DNA of 64,000 nucleotides from MVRV01 sp964646755 (GCA_964646755.1 CAZYIE010000002.1:62001-126000); one strand, 5' to 3'. Counted from the first letter of the stretch, positions 18,002-27,097 are shown. Translations and numbers: made by a program. Notes: generated by a model not told the origin, from the letters alone.

Positions 18002-18207
18002 TAATGATCATCCTCCAAAAATTCCGCGCTGGTTCGGGTTTCTTCCAACCACCGATCGATGGCTTGCCTGCGAAAACGCCAATGACGTCCTACTTTCTGG
18101 GCTGGAATCTTGCCTTCACGGACGAGCTTGTAAAGTGTGGACTTTGAAATCTTCAAATAAATGGCGAGTTCTTCTATGGTCAGAACATTTTCCAACGACT
18201 TATCCAT
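18001..18207 (-). CDS. Excisionase/MerR-type HTH regulator at the head of BREX
   Basis: A 68-residue winged-helix DNA-binding protein of the small excisionase (HTH_17) type: LTIEELAIYLKISKSTLYKL is the helix-turn-helix and KVGRHWRFRRQAIDRWL the wing. Such a gene commonly precedes brxF in type 3 BREX. It lies 60 bases below a promoter and is translationally coupled to brxF, so autoregulation of the operon is likely but inferred. An alternative role as an excisionase for the neighbouring island cannot be excluded from sequence, although coupling to brxF argues against it. Confidence 0.8.
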   Translation of the reverse strand: MDKSLENVLTIEELAIYLKISKSTLYKLVREGKIPAQKVGRHWRFRRQAIDRWLEETRTSAEFLEDDH

Positions 18208-18268
18208 ACATATTTTCCTTTCTGAGCAAATGGGAAAATGGTAAGATAATAACCCTTCTTAGGCCGTT

Positions 18269-18297
18269 AAATTACAGTTAATGACTATTGCTGTCAA
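18269..18297 (-). promoter_or_regulatory. Sigma-70-type promoter of the BREX operon
   Basis: On the minus strand TTGACA (18297-18292) is followed after exactly 17 bases by TAATTT (18274-18269). The -35 box is perfect, the -10 is moderate. It lies about 60 bases before the HTH start codon and is the only good promoter upstream of the operon. Confidence 0.6.
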
Positions 18298-18358
18298 GAG
18301 CTTTCATCTGCTAATTCTAATTACAAGACTATTCTGAAATTTATTACGGCATAAACAA

Positions 18359-18391
18359 AAAGGGTTTAGGCGAATATCGCTTAAACCCTTT
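18359..18391. terminator. Long hairpin, probable bidirectional terminator
   Basis: AAAGGGTTTA (18359-18368) pairs with TAAACCCTTT (18382-18391); an inner GCGA/TCGC extends the stem to about 15 base pairs with an ATA loop. A-rich and T-rich flanks suit termination on either strand. It lies directly beside the tRNA-like fragment, the same arrangement as the hairpin below the intact tRNA-Asn at 35202-35225. Confidence 0.75.
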
Positions 18392-18393
18392 AT

Positions 18394-18420
18394 TGTATTG
18401 GCTCCAGCGCGGACTCGAAC
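18394..18420 (-). repeat. Partial copy of the tRNA-Asn 3' end, left att-like site
   Basis: TGTATTGGCTCC followed by AGCGCGGACTCGAAC repeats the 3' part of tRNA-Asn at 35254-35282 (T arm, acceptor 3' strand, CCA and four bases beyond), except that two of the four C's of the acceptor strand are missing. This is the footprint expected when a tRNA-targeted element integrates: the intact tRNA remains on the integrase side and a 3' fragment marks the far end. Confidence 0.8.
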
Positions 18421-18517
18421 AAGTATGATAACAAGCTTGAATTATTACATTTATTCATAGCGTATTTTTTCGCAAGCCCCAAAACGTGCCCCAATAACTT
18501 ATAATTCAAAGCGCCGC

Positions 18518-18546
18518 CGCTTCTGCCCTGACTGCCATCAGAAGCG
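18518..18546 (-). terminator. Possible hairpin below the tolC-like gene
   Basis: CGCTTCTG (18518-18525) pairs with CAGAAGCG (18539-18546) around a 13-base loop, about 55 bases below the end of the TolC-type gene. There is no strong U run after it, so it is only a weak terminator candidate. Apart from this and the att-like site, 18208-18601 holds only the BREX promoter and the 18359 hairpin. Confidence 0.3.
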
Positions 18547-18601
18547 CGGTGACGGGGAGCGGCCGTATAGCAGACGAATTAATCTTAAAGCAGATGACCA
18601 T

Positions 18602-19966
18602 TTAGTTGCGGACACGCCCCTGTTTTACCATGGTATCAATAGCCTCAATGGTATCTTCGGCAAGACTGCCAGTTGACGCCTTGAGAGACAACATATTGAA
18701 CAAATAGGAATAGCGTTCCCGTTGCAGATCACGACGAATTTCAAACAGTTGTTTTTGTGCGTTTAGGACATCGGTATTCGTGCGCAGACCAGCTCTTTGC
18801 CCGGCCTCCATCCCCTGGACCGTAATTTCGCCGGATTTGACGGCCTGTTTAAATGCAGTAATCAGGGCAATCCCGTTGACTATTCCCAAAAAAGCCTGGC
18901 TAACTAGAATCTCACTGGCCCGAACGCTCGCTTCCAGTTCGTGCTTGGCTTGATCACGGAGGGATGCCGTCTGCCTGCTCGATGCGCTCACCCTGCCTCC
19001 CTCATACAAGGGCCAGTTGAGTTGCACACCCACCTTATATGTCTCATCCCGGTCGGCATAATAGTTCGGATCATTGGACTTCTGAAGCGAAGCAGTCAGG
19101 TTAAGCCGTGGATAATAACCTGCTATGGCCTGATCACGCTTGTATTCCGCCAACCTGACTTTATGCTGCTGAATTTGGACTTGCAGATTCTGTTTTCTGG
19201 CCGCATCAATCCAGACCTTCATGTCATCAGGTTCAGGACGATTCAAAGGGAATGAACCTACACCCAGGAGTTTCTCTGGAGAGATTGGACCAATGATTTT
19301 TTCCAGTTCCTTGTGTTTGATTGCCAAAGTATTAAGAGCAGTAAGCTCCCTAGCTTCGGTAAGCTGATGCCTAGCCTTTGTTTCCTCGACATCGGTCAAT
19401 GTGGCTACTCCGATCTTGAATTGATAAGCAACCTGAACTTCCTGGGCGGCAACTGCTTTCTTCTCGGATCTGGCCAGATCGAGATTATCCAGTGCCAACA
19501 GGTAATTGAAGTAGGCCTCTGCTACCTGCAGAATGATTTTCTGCCTGGCCTCGACAAAAACTGCTTTAGCTAAATCCGTCTGGGTCTCACCAACCCTATA
19601 GGCGGCAAACCGTTCGAGGTCAAAAAGAGGCTGTGTTAGACGAAGTTGCCCAATCTGAGAATTATAATTATAGTTGGCTGACTGTGTACCTATCACATTT
19701 TGATTCTGATCCATGCTTTTGACACTTTGCTCAAAATGGGTCGGGCTTGCTTCCAAGGTCATCGAAATATTAGGCAACAGTTCGGCCCGGCCGATGTTTT
19801 TATGCTCCTTTCCTGCCTCCAACGCCGCCTGGGCAGCAGCAAAATCCGGGTTCTGCTTCAGTGCCTGCCGATACAGATCCTGCAAACCAGGAGGGTCAGC
19901 CATAGCGGAAGTACCAAACAGACAGAATAAACATATTAGACAAATCCTGAAATACATAGTCCTCAT
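18602..19966 (-). CDS. TolC-family outer-membrane channel of a type I secretion system
   Basis: A 454-residue protein. The ATG at 19966 gives a clean signal peptide (MRTMYFRICLICLFCLF then TSAMADPP); a start 13 codons upstream would add charged residues before it. Two TolC-type repeats of long helices and beta segments are visible (for example KNIGRAELLPNISMTLEASP and QAIAGYYPRLNLTASLQKS). It would form the outer-membrane exit tunnel for the HlyD-type adaptor and ABC exporter encoded just upstream on the same strand, about 16 bases away. TolC proteins can serve several pumps, but an operon copy like this is normally dedicated to the local exporter. Confidence 0.9.
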   Translation of the reverse strand: MRTMYFRICLICLFCLFGTSAMADPPGLQDLYRQALKQNPDFAAAQAALEAGKEHKNIGRAELLPNISMTLEASPTHFEQSVKSMDQNQNVIGTQSANYNYNSQIGQLRLTQPLFDLERFAAYRVGETQTDLAKAVFVEARQKIILQVAEAYFNYLLALDNLDLARSEKKAVAAQEVQVAYQFKIGVATLTDVEETKARHQLTEARELTALNTLAIKHKELEKIIGPISPEKLLGVGSFPLNRPEPDDMKVWIDAARKQNLQVQIQQHKVRLAEYKRDQAIAGYYPRLNLTASLQKSNDPNYYADRDETYKVGVQLNWPLYEGGRVSASSRQTASLRDQAKHELEASVRASEILVSQAFLGIVNGIALITAFKQAVKSGEITVQGMEAGQRAGLRTNTDVLNAQKQLFEIRRDLQRERYSYLFNMLSLKASTGSLAEDTIEAIDTMVKQGRVRN

Positions 19967-19982
19967 ACCCAGATCATCCTCT

Positions 19983-21314
19983 CTACCGCTCCCTAAACGA
20001 CTCATCCAACACCCTGAGCACGGGGTAGAGGAAATACGATATGACGGTCCTCTTCCCTGTAATGATCTCGCCGGTGAGGGTCATTCCCGGTATCAATAGT
20101 ATAGGGATAGGTAGCCGTACCAGGCGCTTGTCTTCCAGACTGATACGGGCAATGTAATAGTAAGCCTGCCCACCCATGGCATTTTGTCGGCTGAAGGTGT
20201 CGGCGCTGACACTGATCACCTTTCCCTTAACAGTGCCGTGTTTCTGAAAGGGATAGGCATCGATCTTGATGCGGGCGACATCACCTACACGGATTTCTCC
20301 CACATCGGTCGGGCTGACTTCCACTTCTGCTTCGACAAGGGCGACTAGTGGAACAAGAACGAACATCGGTTCGGCCTCCTTGACGATGGATCCGACGGAT
20401 TTCTTGCCTATTTCCAGAACGATGGCGTCCTGGGGCGCGGCAAGGGTAACCAGGGTGGAACGTAGACGTGCCTTGGTGAGTTGCTCGTTGACTTCGTTAT
20501 GCTGCTGCATGGTTGTGGAGAGTTTTTCCATGGCTTCTTGGCGCCAAACCTTGGCAAAAGATGTACGTTCGGCCTCGGCAGCGGATATCTCCCTTAGTAT
20601 TTCATTCTCCCGATTCACTGCCATGGTATGGTTGCGTTCCGCATCCAAACGTTTTTCCTGAGCTTCCAGCATTGTGGCACGCGAACCAAATTTTTTCGCC
20701 TCCAAATCGACATGCATGGACTCCAGCTCCATGAGTGCTTTCAGGCGCTTAGCCTGGGTCTTCTGATCCTGGCGGTTTGTTTCCAGCGAGGCTTGCAGCC
20801 GCCGGATGTTTTCCTCGAATTGCTTCATTTTAGCGGCGTAGGCGGCTTGACGCTCGGCCTGCAGATTAGCTTGCAGTTCTCGTTGCGTGCGGTTGCCACC
20901 TCCACCCTGCTGTGTATTACCTTTTAGTTCTGATTTCAGCCGGGACGCTTCCAGAGCCAGGGTATCGCTTCGCGAGCCCAACTGGCTGGCGTCGGCAGTG
21001 GCAAAGGTGGGATCCAGCGTAGCCAGCACAGCACCCTTTTTTACGACCTGCCCGACCCGCACATCGATGGTTTTGAGAATACCAGGCTCCATGGGTTGGA
21101 CCACCAGATTAGGCAGCGGGGTGACCAGCCGTCCGCTGCCGATGACCAATTTATCGATCTCGGAGAAGGTGGCCCAGAGAACGGCAATCATCAGTAATGC
21201 CAGCAAAGCGTAAAGAGTGATGCGCCGGTTGCGCGGCGGTTCGCGCATCTCGATGGCTTGGGCATCAGGCAGGAACTCGCTAAGCAGTGATTGGGTTTTG
21301 TCGGTCTTGTCCAT
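19983..21314 (-). CDS. HlyD-family periplasmic adaptor of a type I secretion system
   Basis: A 443-residue membrane-fusion protein. A single transmembrane segment (LYALLALLMIAVLWATF, about residues 33-50) is followed by the lipoyl-like strand region VVQPMEPGILKTIDVRVGQV, a long coiled coil (about 120-290) and the second lipoyl/beta-barrel half with DVGEIRVGDVARIKIDAYPF. The C terminus GMTLTGEIITGKRTVISYFL matches the HlyD/LapC family. It bridges the ABC exporter in the inner membrane and the TolC channel. It lies two bases below the ABC gene, so the three exporter genes form one operon. Confidence 0.93.
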   Translation of the reverse strand: MDKTDKTQSLLSEFLPDAQAIEMREPPRNRRITLYALLALLMIAVLWATFSEIDKLVIGSGRLVTPLPNLVVQPMEPGILKTIDVRVGQVVKKGAVLATLDPTFATADASQLGSRSDTLALEASRLKSELKGNTQQGGGGNRTQRELQANLQAERQAAYAAKMKQFEENIRRLQASLETNRQDQKTQAKRLKALMELESMHVDLEAKKFGSRATMLEAQEKRLDAERNHTMAVNRENEILREISAAEAERTSFAKVWRQEAMEKLSTTMQQHNEVNEQLTKARLRSTLVTLAAPQDAIVLEIGKKSVGSIVKEAEPMFVLVPLVALVEAEVEVSPTDVGEIRVGDVARIKIDAYPFQKHGTVKGKVISVSADTFSRQNAMGGQAYYYIARISLEDKRLVRLPIPILLIPGMTLTGEIITGKRTVISYFLYPVLRVLDESFRER

Positions 21315-21316
21315 AG

Positions 21317-23473
21317 TTAAAGATGCCTTGTTTGCTGTTGCCAGAGGTGGGCATATATCTGGCAGCGTTTTATTAGATCCTCATGGCGTCCGGCGTCCAC
21401 GATTAAGCCACGATTTAAGACCATGATGGCGTCGGCGTTAACCAGGGTGGACAGGCGATGGGAAACGATTATCACTGTACGCCCAACAACCAATTGGCCG
21501 AGATTATCGAGGAATATTGCCTCAGACTCCGGGTCCAGGGCACTGGCGGCTTCGTCCAGAATGAGGATACGTGGCTGGGACAGCAGTGCTCGGGCGATGG
21601 CCAGGCGCTGTTTCTGACCACCCGAGAGGTTGGCGCCGTTCTCTTCCAGCAAAGTGTCGTAGCCCTGGGGCAAACGCTCGATGNNNNNNNNNNCGCGGTT
21701 TCGACAATCTCCTCAAAGCTGGCCGTGGGCTTGGTGACAGCGATGTTCTCCCGCACCGTACCCCGAAACAGGAAATTATCCTGTAGCACCACGCCGATTT
21801 TCTGACGCAGATGGGCCAGGTCGATCTCCCGGATATCCACTCCATCGAAGCGGATCACACCTTCCTGCAAAGGATAGAGTCCCTGAATCAGACGGGTGAG
21901 TGTGGTCTTGCCCGAACCGCTGCGCCCGACCACACCAACTACTTTGCCCGCAGGCAGAGTAAATGTCAGGTTATTGATCGCCGGCGGGGCGTTCGGTGCA
22001 TAGCGGAATGTCACACCTTCAAACTCGATGCGTCCCTTTAGCTCCGGTTCCAGACCGCCGGACTCGCGCAAGCCTTCTGCAGGTCTGTTCATGATCTCGC
22101 CCAGCATGCGCACCGACAGGGCTGTCTCCTGATACTCGTGCACCAGAGCAACAATCTGCACAAGCGGCGAAACTACTCTTCCGGCCAGCATCTGGAAGGC
22201 GATCAAAGAACCTACCGTAAGGGTCTGCTCGAATACCGCATGGGCACCGACAGCGATAATGGTTACCGTCATCAGCTTTTCCATAAGGGTCATAGCTGTG
22301 TGGGCGGTCATGGAAATCTTGCCCACCCGGAAGTGCATGTCCACAGCCCTCGCGGAACGGTCTTCCCAGTCCCTTCTGCGCTGTGGCTCTACCGCCAGTG
22401 ACTTTACCGTGCGCATTCCCTGAATGGTCTCCACCAGCATGGCCTGGCGCTCGGCCTCAGCGTTGTACAGAGCCTGCAGGCGGGTGCGAAATGCCGGGAT
22501 AAGGGAGAACACGACGCCGGCAATAGCCGCGGCAAACACCAGTACGATCACCGCCAGCTTGACCGAATAAAAGAACAGCAGCGGCAGAAAAATAATAAGA
22601 ATGGAAGCATCCAGGATGGTGGAGAAAAGCCTACCTGTGAGGAACTGGCGGATTTTTTCCGTCTGTTGCATGTGTCTGGTGATCACACCGGCAGTACCGG
22701 TATCGAAATAGGTGATGGGCAAGCGCAGCAAGTGAGAAAAAGTTTTCTGGGCAAGGCGGATATCGATACGGTTCGTGGATAGTAGCAGGTAATACTGACG
22801 TAAAAAAGAGAACACGGCATCAAAAACTAAGGCCAGAATAACCCCGCTTGTGAGAACATATAGCGTGGAATAACCTTGGTGAACCAGAACCTTGTCGATT
22901 ACCAGCTGCATGAATATCGGCACGGTCAAGGCAAGCAAATGGAGGATCAGGGCGGAAACCGCCACNNNNNNNNNNNNNGCGCAGGAACCGGCGCTGACGG
23001 AACATCTCGGGCAAAAACCAGCGCAGGCCAAAGGGCTGCTTCTCATCGAGAAGCGGGTATACCCGTTTGAGCAGAATCACCTCGCCTGCCCAGGCTTCCT
23101 CGAAACGCGCCTGTTCGAGCAGAAAAATAACATTGGCCGGTTGGGCCAGAGGATCCAGCACGGCGACGGCCGGACCGGTGTCAGTGTCTTTAAAGCCAAC
23201 AACAACGATGAAATTGCCATTCTTTAATCGGGCGATAGCGGGAAACGCTCCCCGAAGATGCTGCAGCCTACCCCAGTCCAACGAGATCTGCCTTGCTTTC
23301 AAACCCAGAGAAATGGCAGCGTCCACCAGCGCTTCGCTTATCTGCCCGAGATCTTCAGTTTTTTTAAAATGCTCACGCTGTATCTGCTCTTCACTGGTAT
23401 TCAATCCGTGTCGTCTGGCCACGGCTGTCAAACATTGAAGAGCACTGGTAAGGGAATTATGATAGTCAGCCAC
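21317..23473 (-). CDS. Type I secretion ABC exporter with N-terminal C39-like domain (two sequence gaps)
   Basis: One gene broken into three apparent frames by N runs at 21684-21693 and 22966-22978. The start is GTG with AAGGAG six bases upstream. The N-terminal C39-like domain (about 140 residues) has Gln/Leu where a C39 peptidase has its catalytic Cys (SALQCLTAVARRHG has its Cys shifted), so it is probably a non-cleaving, substrate-binding domain as in HlyB and LapB. Six-helix transmembrane domain follows, then the ATPase with Walker A VGRSGSGKTTL, signature NLSGGQKQRLAIARALL, Walker B RILILDEAASALDPES and H-loop IIVSHRL. About nine residues between the Q-loop and the signature region are lost in the first gap, which shows that 10 N is a placeholder length. 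It powers export of unfolded substrates through HlyD/TolC. Confidence 0.88.
21684..21693. other. Assembly gap (10 N)
   Basis: Interrupts the ATPase domain of the ABC exporter. The family sequence missing here is longer than three residues, so the true gap is larger than shown. Confidence 0.95.
22966..22978. other. Assembly gap (13 N)
   Basis: Falls between the C39-like domain and the first transmembrane helix of the ABC exporter and shifts the apparent frame. The two flanking parts clearly belong to one gene. Confidence 0.95.
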
Positions 23474-23557
23474 CGTAGGCTCCTTGGTTATCCTAAGTTT
23501 GCAAAGGGGATTTTGAGCGACAAGTCGCCAAGATAGAGTGTCATTTGCTTTCAGATA

Positions 23558-23935
23558 TTATGAAAAATTGGGCGATTTTGGTTCTCCTGTTGTGGCAGTT
23601 TTTTCTGTAGTTTCTGGAACAGTTGTTTTGACAACACCGGATTTCATAAGTTGTTTGACAAAACCTTCCATGGCTGAAAAAGAGCGCAAAAATCCGTCAA
23701 GAGGCAAAACAACGCGCTGTTTGAAGGCAAAGACTGGTTTTTGGTTTTCATCCCGTACCGTAGGCGATAGGCTTACCAGATCAAGCCGTACAACACCGCC
23801 ATCAATGCTGATATTGCTAACTCCGTCTGCGAAAACTTCATGATCCATTTTAAGTATTACTCCTTCCATATCTCTCTGATGTAAAACCATCTCCATATAC
23901 TCTATTTTTGCACATAGGGATGGGTCATGAAACAA
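23558..23935 (-). CDS. Small uncharacterised protein beside the exporter
   Basis: A 125-residue protein, start uncertain (the first ATG, or an internal one 13 codons in). It has a beta-rich core (VSNISIDGGVVRLDLVSL, then PVFAFKQRVVLPLDGFLRSF) and a Thr-rich C-terminal tail. No family is recognised. It lies between the exporter genes and the large repeat protein on the same strand, about 85 bases above the ABC gene and 55 below the repeat protein, so it is probably part of the secretion operon, perhaps as a substrate chaperone or a small cytosolic factor. That role is inference from position. Confidence 0.55.
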   Translation of the reverse strand: MFHDPSLCAKIEYMEMVLHQRDMEGVILKMDHEVFADGVSNISIDGGVVRLDLVSLSPTVRDENQKPVFAFKQRVVLPLDGFLRSFSAMEGFVKQLMKSGVVKTTVPETTEKTATTGEPKSPNFS

Positions 23936-23989
23936 ATGAACTCTCCTGTTGTATGTAACACATTACTGCACTGTGCCACAGCATTGAGA

Positions 23990-26900
23990 TTAGGCTTGCG
24001 CTAGTGCTCCTCCATTAAAACTCCATCCCGACCGTGAATCACTCCAGAGCTCCAATTCGGTACCAGCGGAAACCGCAATCCCTACTGAAATAGAGGCACC
24101 TACATTAACCAATGGTACAATTGGCAATTCACCGCCCAGCCCAACAAAAGCCCCGGCATGAAGATCAGTTCCAAAATTTACGGACAAGTCCACCACAGGC
24201 GCATTTATCAATGCTCCTACAAACGTGTCCGTCCTGTCGGTAGCAATATCTACAAGCACTGATGCGGCACTAGGCAGAATGGATGTATAGATATCTTGCC
24301 ACCAAGTGTCACCAAATCCAGGCACTAATAGATCTGCCAAGGCCAATGCAAATTCCGACCGCGTGATATTGCCATCGCCATTGTCCTGATGAGCGTAGTT
24401 AGCAACGAAATCTTCCGTGTCTAATACGACTTCGGCACTGAAAGTAAGTGAAGTCGCTTGGCCAAAAGAACCGCCCACACGAAATAATTGGCCAAGTGCG
24501 GTTGATAGTTCATCTGTATACTCTCCTGCAGCAGATATTCCTATCGTAACTGTATCCGGCACATGAGATATCGTGTCGAAAGAAATATAGTTCTCAAATG
24601 TTACTCCTACATCCAAAACACTTAAACTATAGTCACGAGATAAAGTATATTCGTGATCCACAAAATCATAAGACAAGTTATACCCTGTTGCAATACCTGC
24701 AAGATCCCTAGAAGCAATACCAGCAAGGCCAATTGTAATCTCCCCCTCAACCTCTATACCAATAGTTACTTCGGTAATCCGCTCTAGACCACTCCTAGAC
24801 AGAACCCCTCGTATGGTAGTGTCTACTTGCGCATCGACAACGGCTGCAGTTATTTGATTAGATTCAAAGGCACTCCCTTCGACTGATATGAAATCCGAGT
24901 ACAGCCCGTTACTGGCTCCGTCCCAAATGCCCTGTATTAAATTTACGTTTGTCCCACCGTTTGTCCCACCAGCAGCTGAAATTGTATAGTCCCCTGTGTA
25001 AGCACCACCATGGCCCTCAGCTGAGAGATAATAGGTGCCCGTTGATGTAGGAGTATAAGTGATCTGTGAATAAGTATAGTTTCTAAAGCCGTCATCATTA
25101 TATGTGATCTGCGTACCCGAACTGTTGAGCAGACGCAGGTAGGGAGCAGTCAGTCCGTTTCCAGTATGATTAGTATTAAGAGAGAAGGTATAAGGCGTGC
25201 CTGCGGTCAAGCTCACTCGCCACCAGTCCTGATCTCTTGTAACGTCTATCGTGCTTGGCACCGCTGACCCGTTCACCGTCAAAACAGAGGTTGTAGAAGT
25301 ATTTCCTGGAATGTCTACATCATCATTGCGTATGATTCCTGTCGCCGTGGCGGTGCCGAGCGTCGCCCCGGAAGGATTTGATAGCCTTACGGTGAAGGTT
25401 TCATCCGACTCGATTGTAGTGTCGCCGGCGACGTTGATGGTGATGGTCTTGCTGGTCTCCCCGGCGGCAAAGCTGACCGTGCCGCTGGGTAATGTCCCGC
25501 CGGTAAAATCGGTGGCACTGGCGGTGCCGCCGGTCACGGCATAACTGGCCGAGGAAGCAGCCGTGGTGGTGCCGGCGCGCGTCACGGTAAAGGTGAACGC
25601 CGTGCTGCCGCTGTTGCCTTCACTCTTGTCCGCGCTGGACGCGGCAATGCTCAGCACGGGCTGGGAACTCCCATCGGTAGCTGCCGAAATCGTATAAGCA
25701 CCGATGCGATAACCACCGTAACCCTCTGCCGAAAGGTAATATGTTCCAGTTGATGTTGGCGTATAGGTGATCAATGAATTGTAGCTTCCGCCACCATCAT
25801 CATTAGCGGAGATATGGGTGCCCGAGCTGTTGAGCAGACGCAGATAAGGATCCCCCAACCCACTAGTGGCTGCACTGTTGAGGCGGAAGGTGTAAGCGGT
25901 GCCTGCAGTCAGGCTCACGCGCCACCAGTCCTGGTCCCCCGCAATGCCTATCGTGCTTGAACCAGCCGCACCATTAACTGTCAAAACCGAGGTTGTCGAA
26001 GTTGTTCCAAGAATATCCGTCCCTATGGAATCATCGTTTTGGATGGTGCCTGTGGCCGTGGCGGTGCCGAGCGTCGCCCCCACCGGAGTGGACAGCACAA
26101 CGTTGAAAGTCTCTGCAGACTCGACGGTGCTGTCGCCGGCGACGTTGATGGTGATGGTCTTGCTGGTCTCCCCGGCGGCAAAGCTGACCGTGCCGCTGGG
26201 TAATGTCCCGCCGGTAAAATCGGTGGCACTGGCGGTGCCGCCGGTCACGGCATAACTGGCCGAGGAAGCAGCCGTGGTGGTGCCGGCGCGCGTCACGGTA
26301 AAGGTGAACGCCGTGCTGCCGCTGTTGCCTTCACTCTTGTCCGCGCTGGACGCGGCAATGCTCAGCACGGGCTGGGAACTCCCATCGGTAGCTGCCGAAA
26401 TTGTATATGCCCCTGTGTTAGAACCACCACAACCCTCTGCCGAGAGGTAGTAGGTTCCCGTTGCCGTGGGCGTATAGGTGATCAGCGAATTCAGGCTTCC
26501 GCCGCTATCATCATCAGCGGTAATCTGGGTGCCCGAGCTGTTGAGCAGACGCAGATAGGCGTCCCCCACACCACCGGTGGAAGCACTGTTGAGGCGGAAG
26601 GTGTAAGCGGTGCCGGCAGTCAGACTCACACGCCACCAATCCGTGTCCCCATTCGTGTCTATCGTGCTTGAACCAGCTGCACCGTTAACCGTCAGAACTG
26701 AAGTTGTTACAGTTGTTCCCGGAATATCTGTCCCTGTGGCACCCACGCCGGTCGCTGAAATAGTATAGGCCCCCGTGTAATAGCCAGCTAAGCCCTCTGC
26801 CGAGAGGTAGTAGGTTCCCGTTGCCGTGGGCGTATAGGTGATCAGGGAATTCAAGTTTCCGCCGCTATCATCATCAGCGGTAATCTGGGTGCCCGAACTG

Positions 26901-27097
26901 TTGAGAAGACGCAGATAGGCGTCCCCCACCCCCCCGGTGGAAGCACTGTTGAGGCGGAAGGTGTAAGCGGTGCCTGCAGTCAGGCTCACACGCCACCAGT
27001 CCTGGTCTCCATTCGTGTCTATCGTGCTTGAACCAGCCGCACCGTTCACCGTCAAAACTGAGGTTGTCGCAGTTGTTCCCAAGTCTGTATCAGGCAT
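23990..27097 (-). CDS. Large PPC/Calx-beta repeat protein, probable type I secretion substrate
   Basis: A 1035-residue protein with AAGGAGGGG just before the ATG and no N-terminal signal peptide, as expected for a type I substrate. Domain order: four prepeptidase C-terminal (PPC) domains at about 5-112, 118-232, 359-469 and 597-709, each with DWWRVSLTAGTAYTF and TGTYYLSAEG; two Calx-beta domains at about 236-352 and 475-590, with KSEGNSGSTAFTFTVTRAGT; then a unique 320-residue C-terminal domain with an EF-hand-like loop DNGDGNITRSEF near residue 902. Calx-beta and EF-hand loops bind calcium. No GGxGxD RTX repeats are present. Likely a secreted or cell-surface adhesin-like protein exported by the adjacent system; substrate status is inferred from position and lack of a signal peptide. 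Confidence 0.8.
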   Translation of the reverse strand: MPDTDLGTTATTSVLTVNGAAGSSTIDTNGDQDWWRVSLTAGTAYTFRLNSASTGGVGDAYLRLLNSSGTQITADDDSGGNLNSLITYTPTATGTYYLSAEGLAGYYTGAYTISATGVGATGTDIPGTTVTTSVLTVNGAAGSSTIDTNGDTDWWRVSLTAGTAYTFRLNSASTGGVGDAYLRLLNSSGTQITADDDSGGSLNSLITYTPTATGTYYLSAEGCGGSNTGAYTISAATDGSSQPVLSIAASSADKSEGNSGSTAFTFTVTRAGTTTAASSASYAVTGGTASATDFTGGTLPSGTVSFAAGETSKTITINVAGDSTVESAETFNVVLSTPVGATLGTATATGTIQNDDSIGTDILGTTSTTSVLTVNGAAGSSTIGIAGDQDWWRVSLTAGTAYTFRLNSAATSGLGDPYLRLLNSSGTHISANDDGGGSYNSLITYTPTSTGTYYLSAEGYGGYRIGAYTISAATDGSSQPVLSIAASSADKSEGNSGSTAFTFTVTRAGTTTAASSASYAVTGGTASATDFTGGTLPSGTVSFAAGETSKTITINVAGDTTIESDETFTVRLSNPSGATLGTATATGIIRNDDVDIPGNTSTTSVLTVNGSAVPSTIDVTRDQDWWRVSLTAGTPYTFSLNTNHTGNGLTAPYLRLLNSSGTQITYNDDGFRNYTYSQITYTPTSTGTYYLSAEGHGGAYTGDYTISAAGGTNGGTNVNLIQGIWDGASNGLYSDFISVEGSAFESNQITAAVVDAQVDTTIRGVLSRSGLERITEVTIGIEVEGEITIGLAGIASRDLAGIATGYNLSYDFVDHEYTLSRDYSLSVLDVGVTFENYISFDTISHVPDTVTIGISAAGEYTDELSTALGQLFRVGGSFGQATSLTFSAEVVLDTEDFVANYAHQDNGDGNITRSEFALALADLLVPGFGDTWWQDIYTSILPSAASVLVDIATDRTDTFVGALINAPVVDLSVNFGTDLHAGAFVGLGGELPIVPLVNVGASISVGIAVSAGTELELWSDSRSGWSFNGGALAQA
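25421..26401. repeat. 270-bp perfect direct repeat (25421-25690 and 26132-26401)
   Basis: By eye the two copies are identical over 270 bases with an offset of 711. They cover most of both Calx-beta domains of the large repeat protein, whereas the flanking PPC domains have diverged at synonymous and other sites. This points to a recent duplication or gene conversion and could also be a site of copy-number change or mis-assembly. Confidence 0.9.

Larger units (their letters stand above)
791..18207 (-). other. Type 3 BREX defence operon with embedded accessory genes
   Basis: Gene order in the direction of transcription: HTH regulator, brxF, brxC, [YhcG nuclease, small unknown, DUF1828 protein], pglX, [ABC-type ATPase, Toprim protein], brxHII, pglZ, brxA. 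The unbracketed genes are the established content of type 3 BREX (BrxF, BrxC, PglXI, BrxHII, PglZ, BrxA). Most junctions overlap by a few bases (TAATG, TGATG, TAGTG, ATGA) or are separated by under 35 bases, so the locus is probably one transcript from the promoter at 18269-18297. BREX systems methylate the host chromosome at a non-palindromic site through PglX and block phage replication. The bracketed genes are not core BREX components. Confidence 0.9.

Noticed and set aside
791..18207. DISARM instead of BREX
   Set aside because: An SNF2 helicase and a methyltransferase occur in both, but pglZ, brxC and brxF are present and no drmA, drmB or PLD-type drmC gene is seen.
25251..26255. Plus-strand frames with repeated Val/Ser-rich peptides
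   Set aside because: Mirror images of the duplicated Calx-beta repeats; they repeat because the sense gene does.
23990..27097. RTX toxin or adhesin
   Set aside because: I looked for GGxGxDxxx nonapeptides and found none; the calcium-binding candidates are Calx-beta domains and one EF-hand-like loop.
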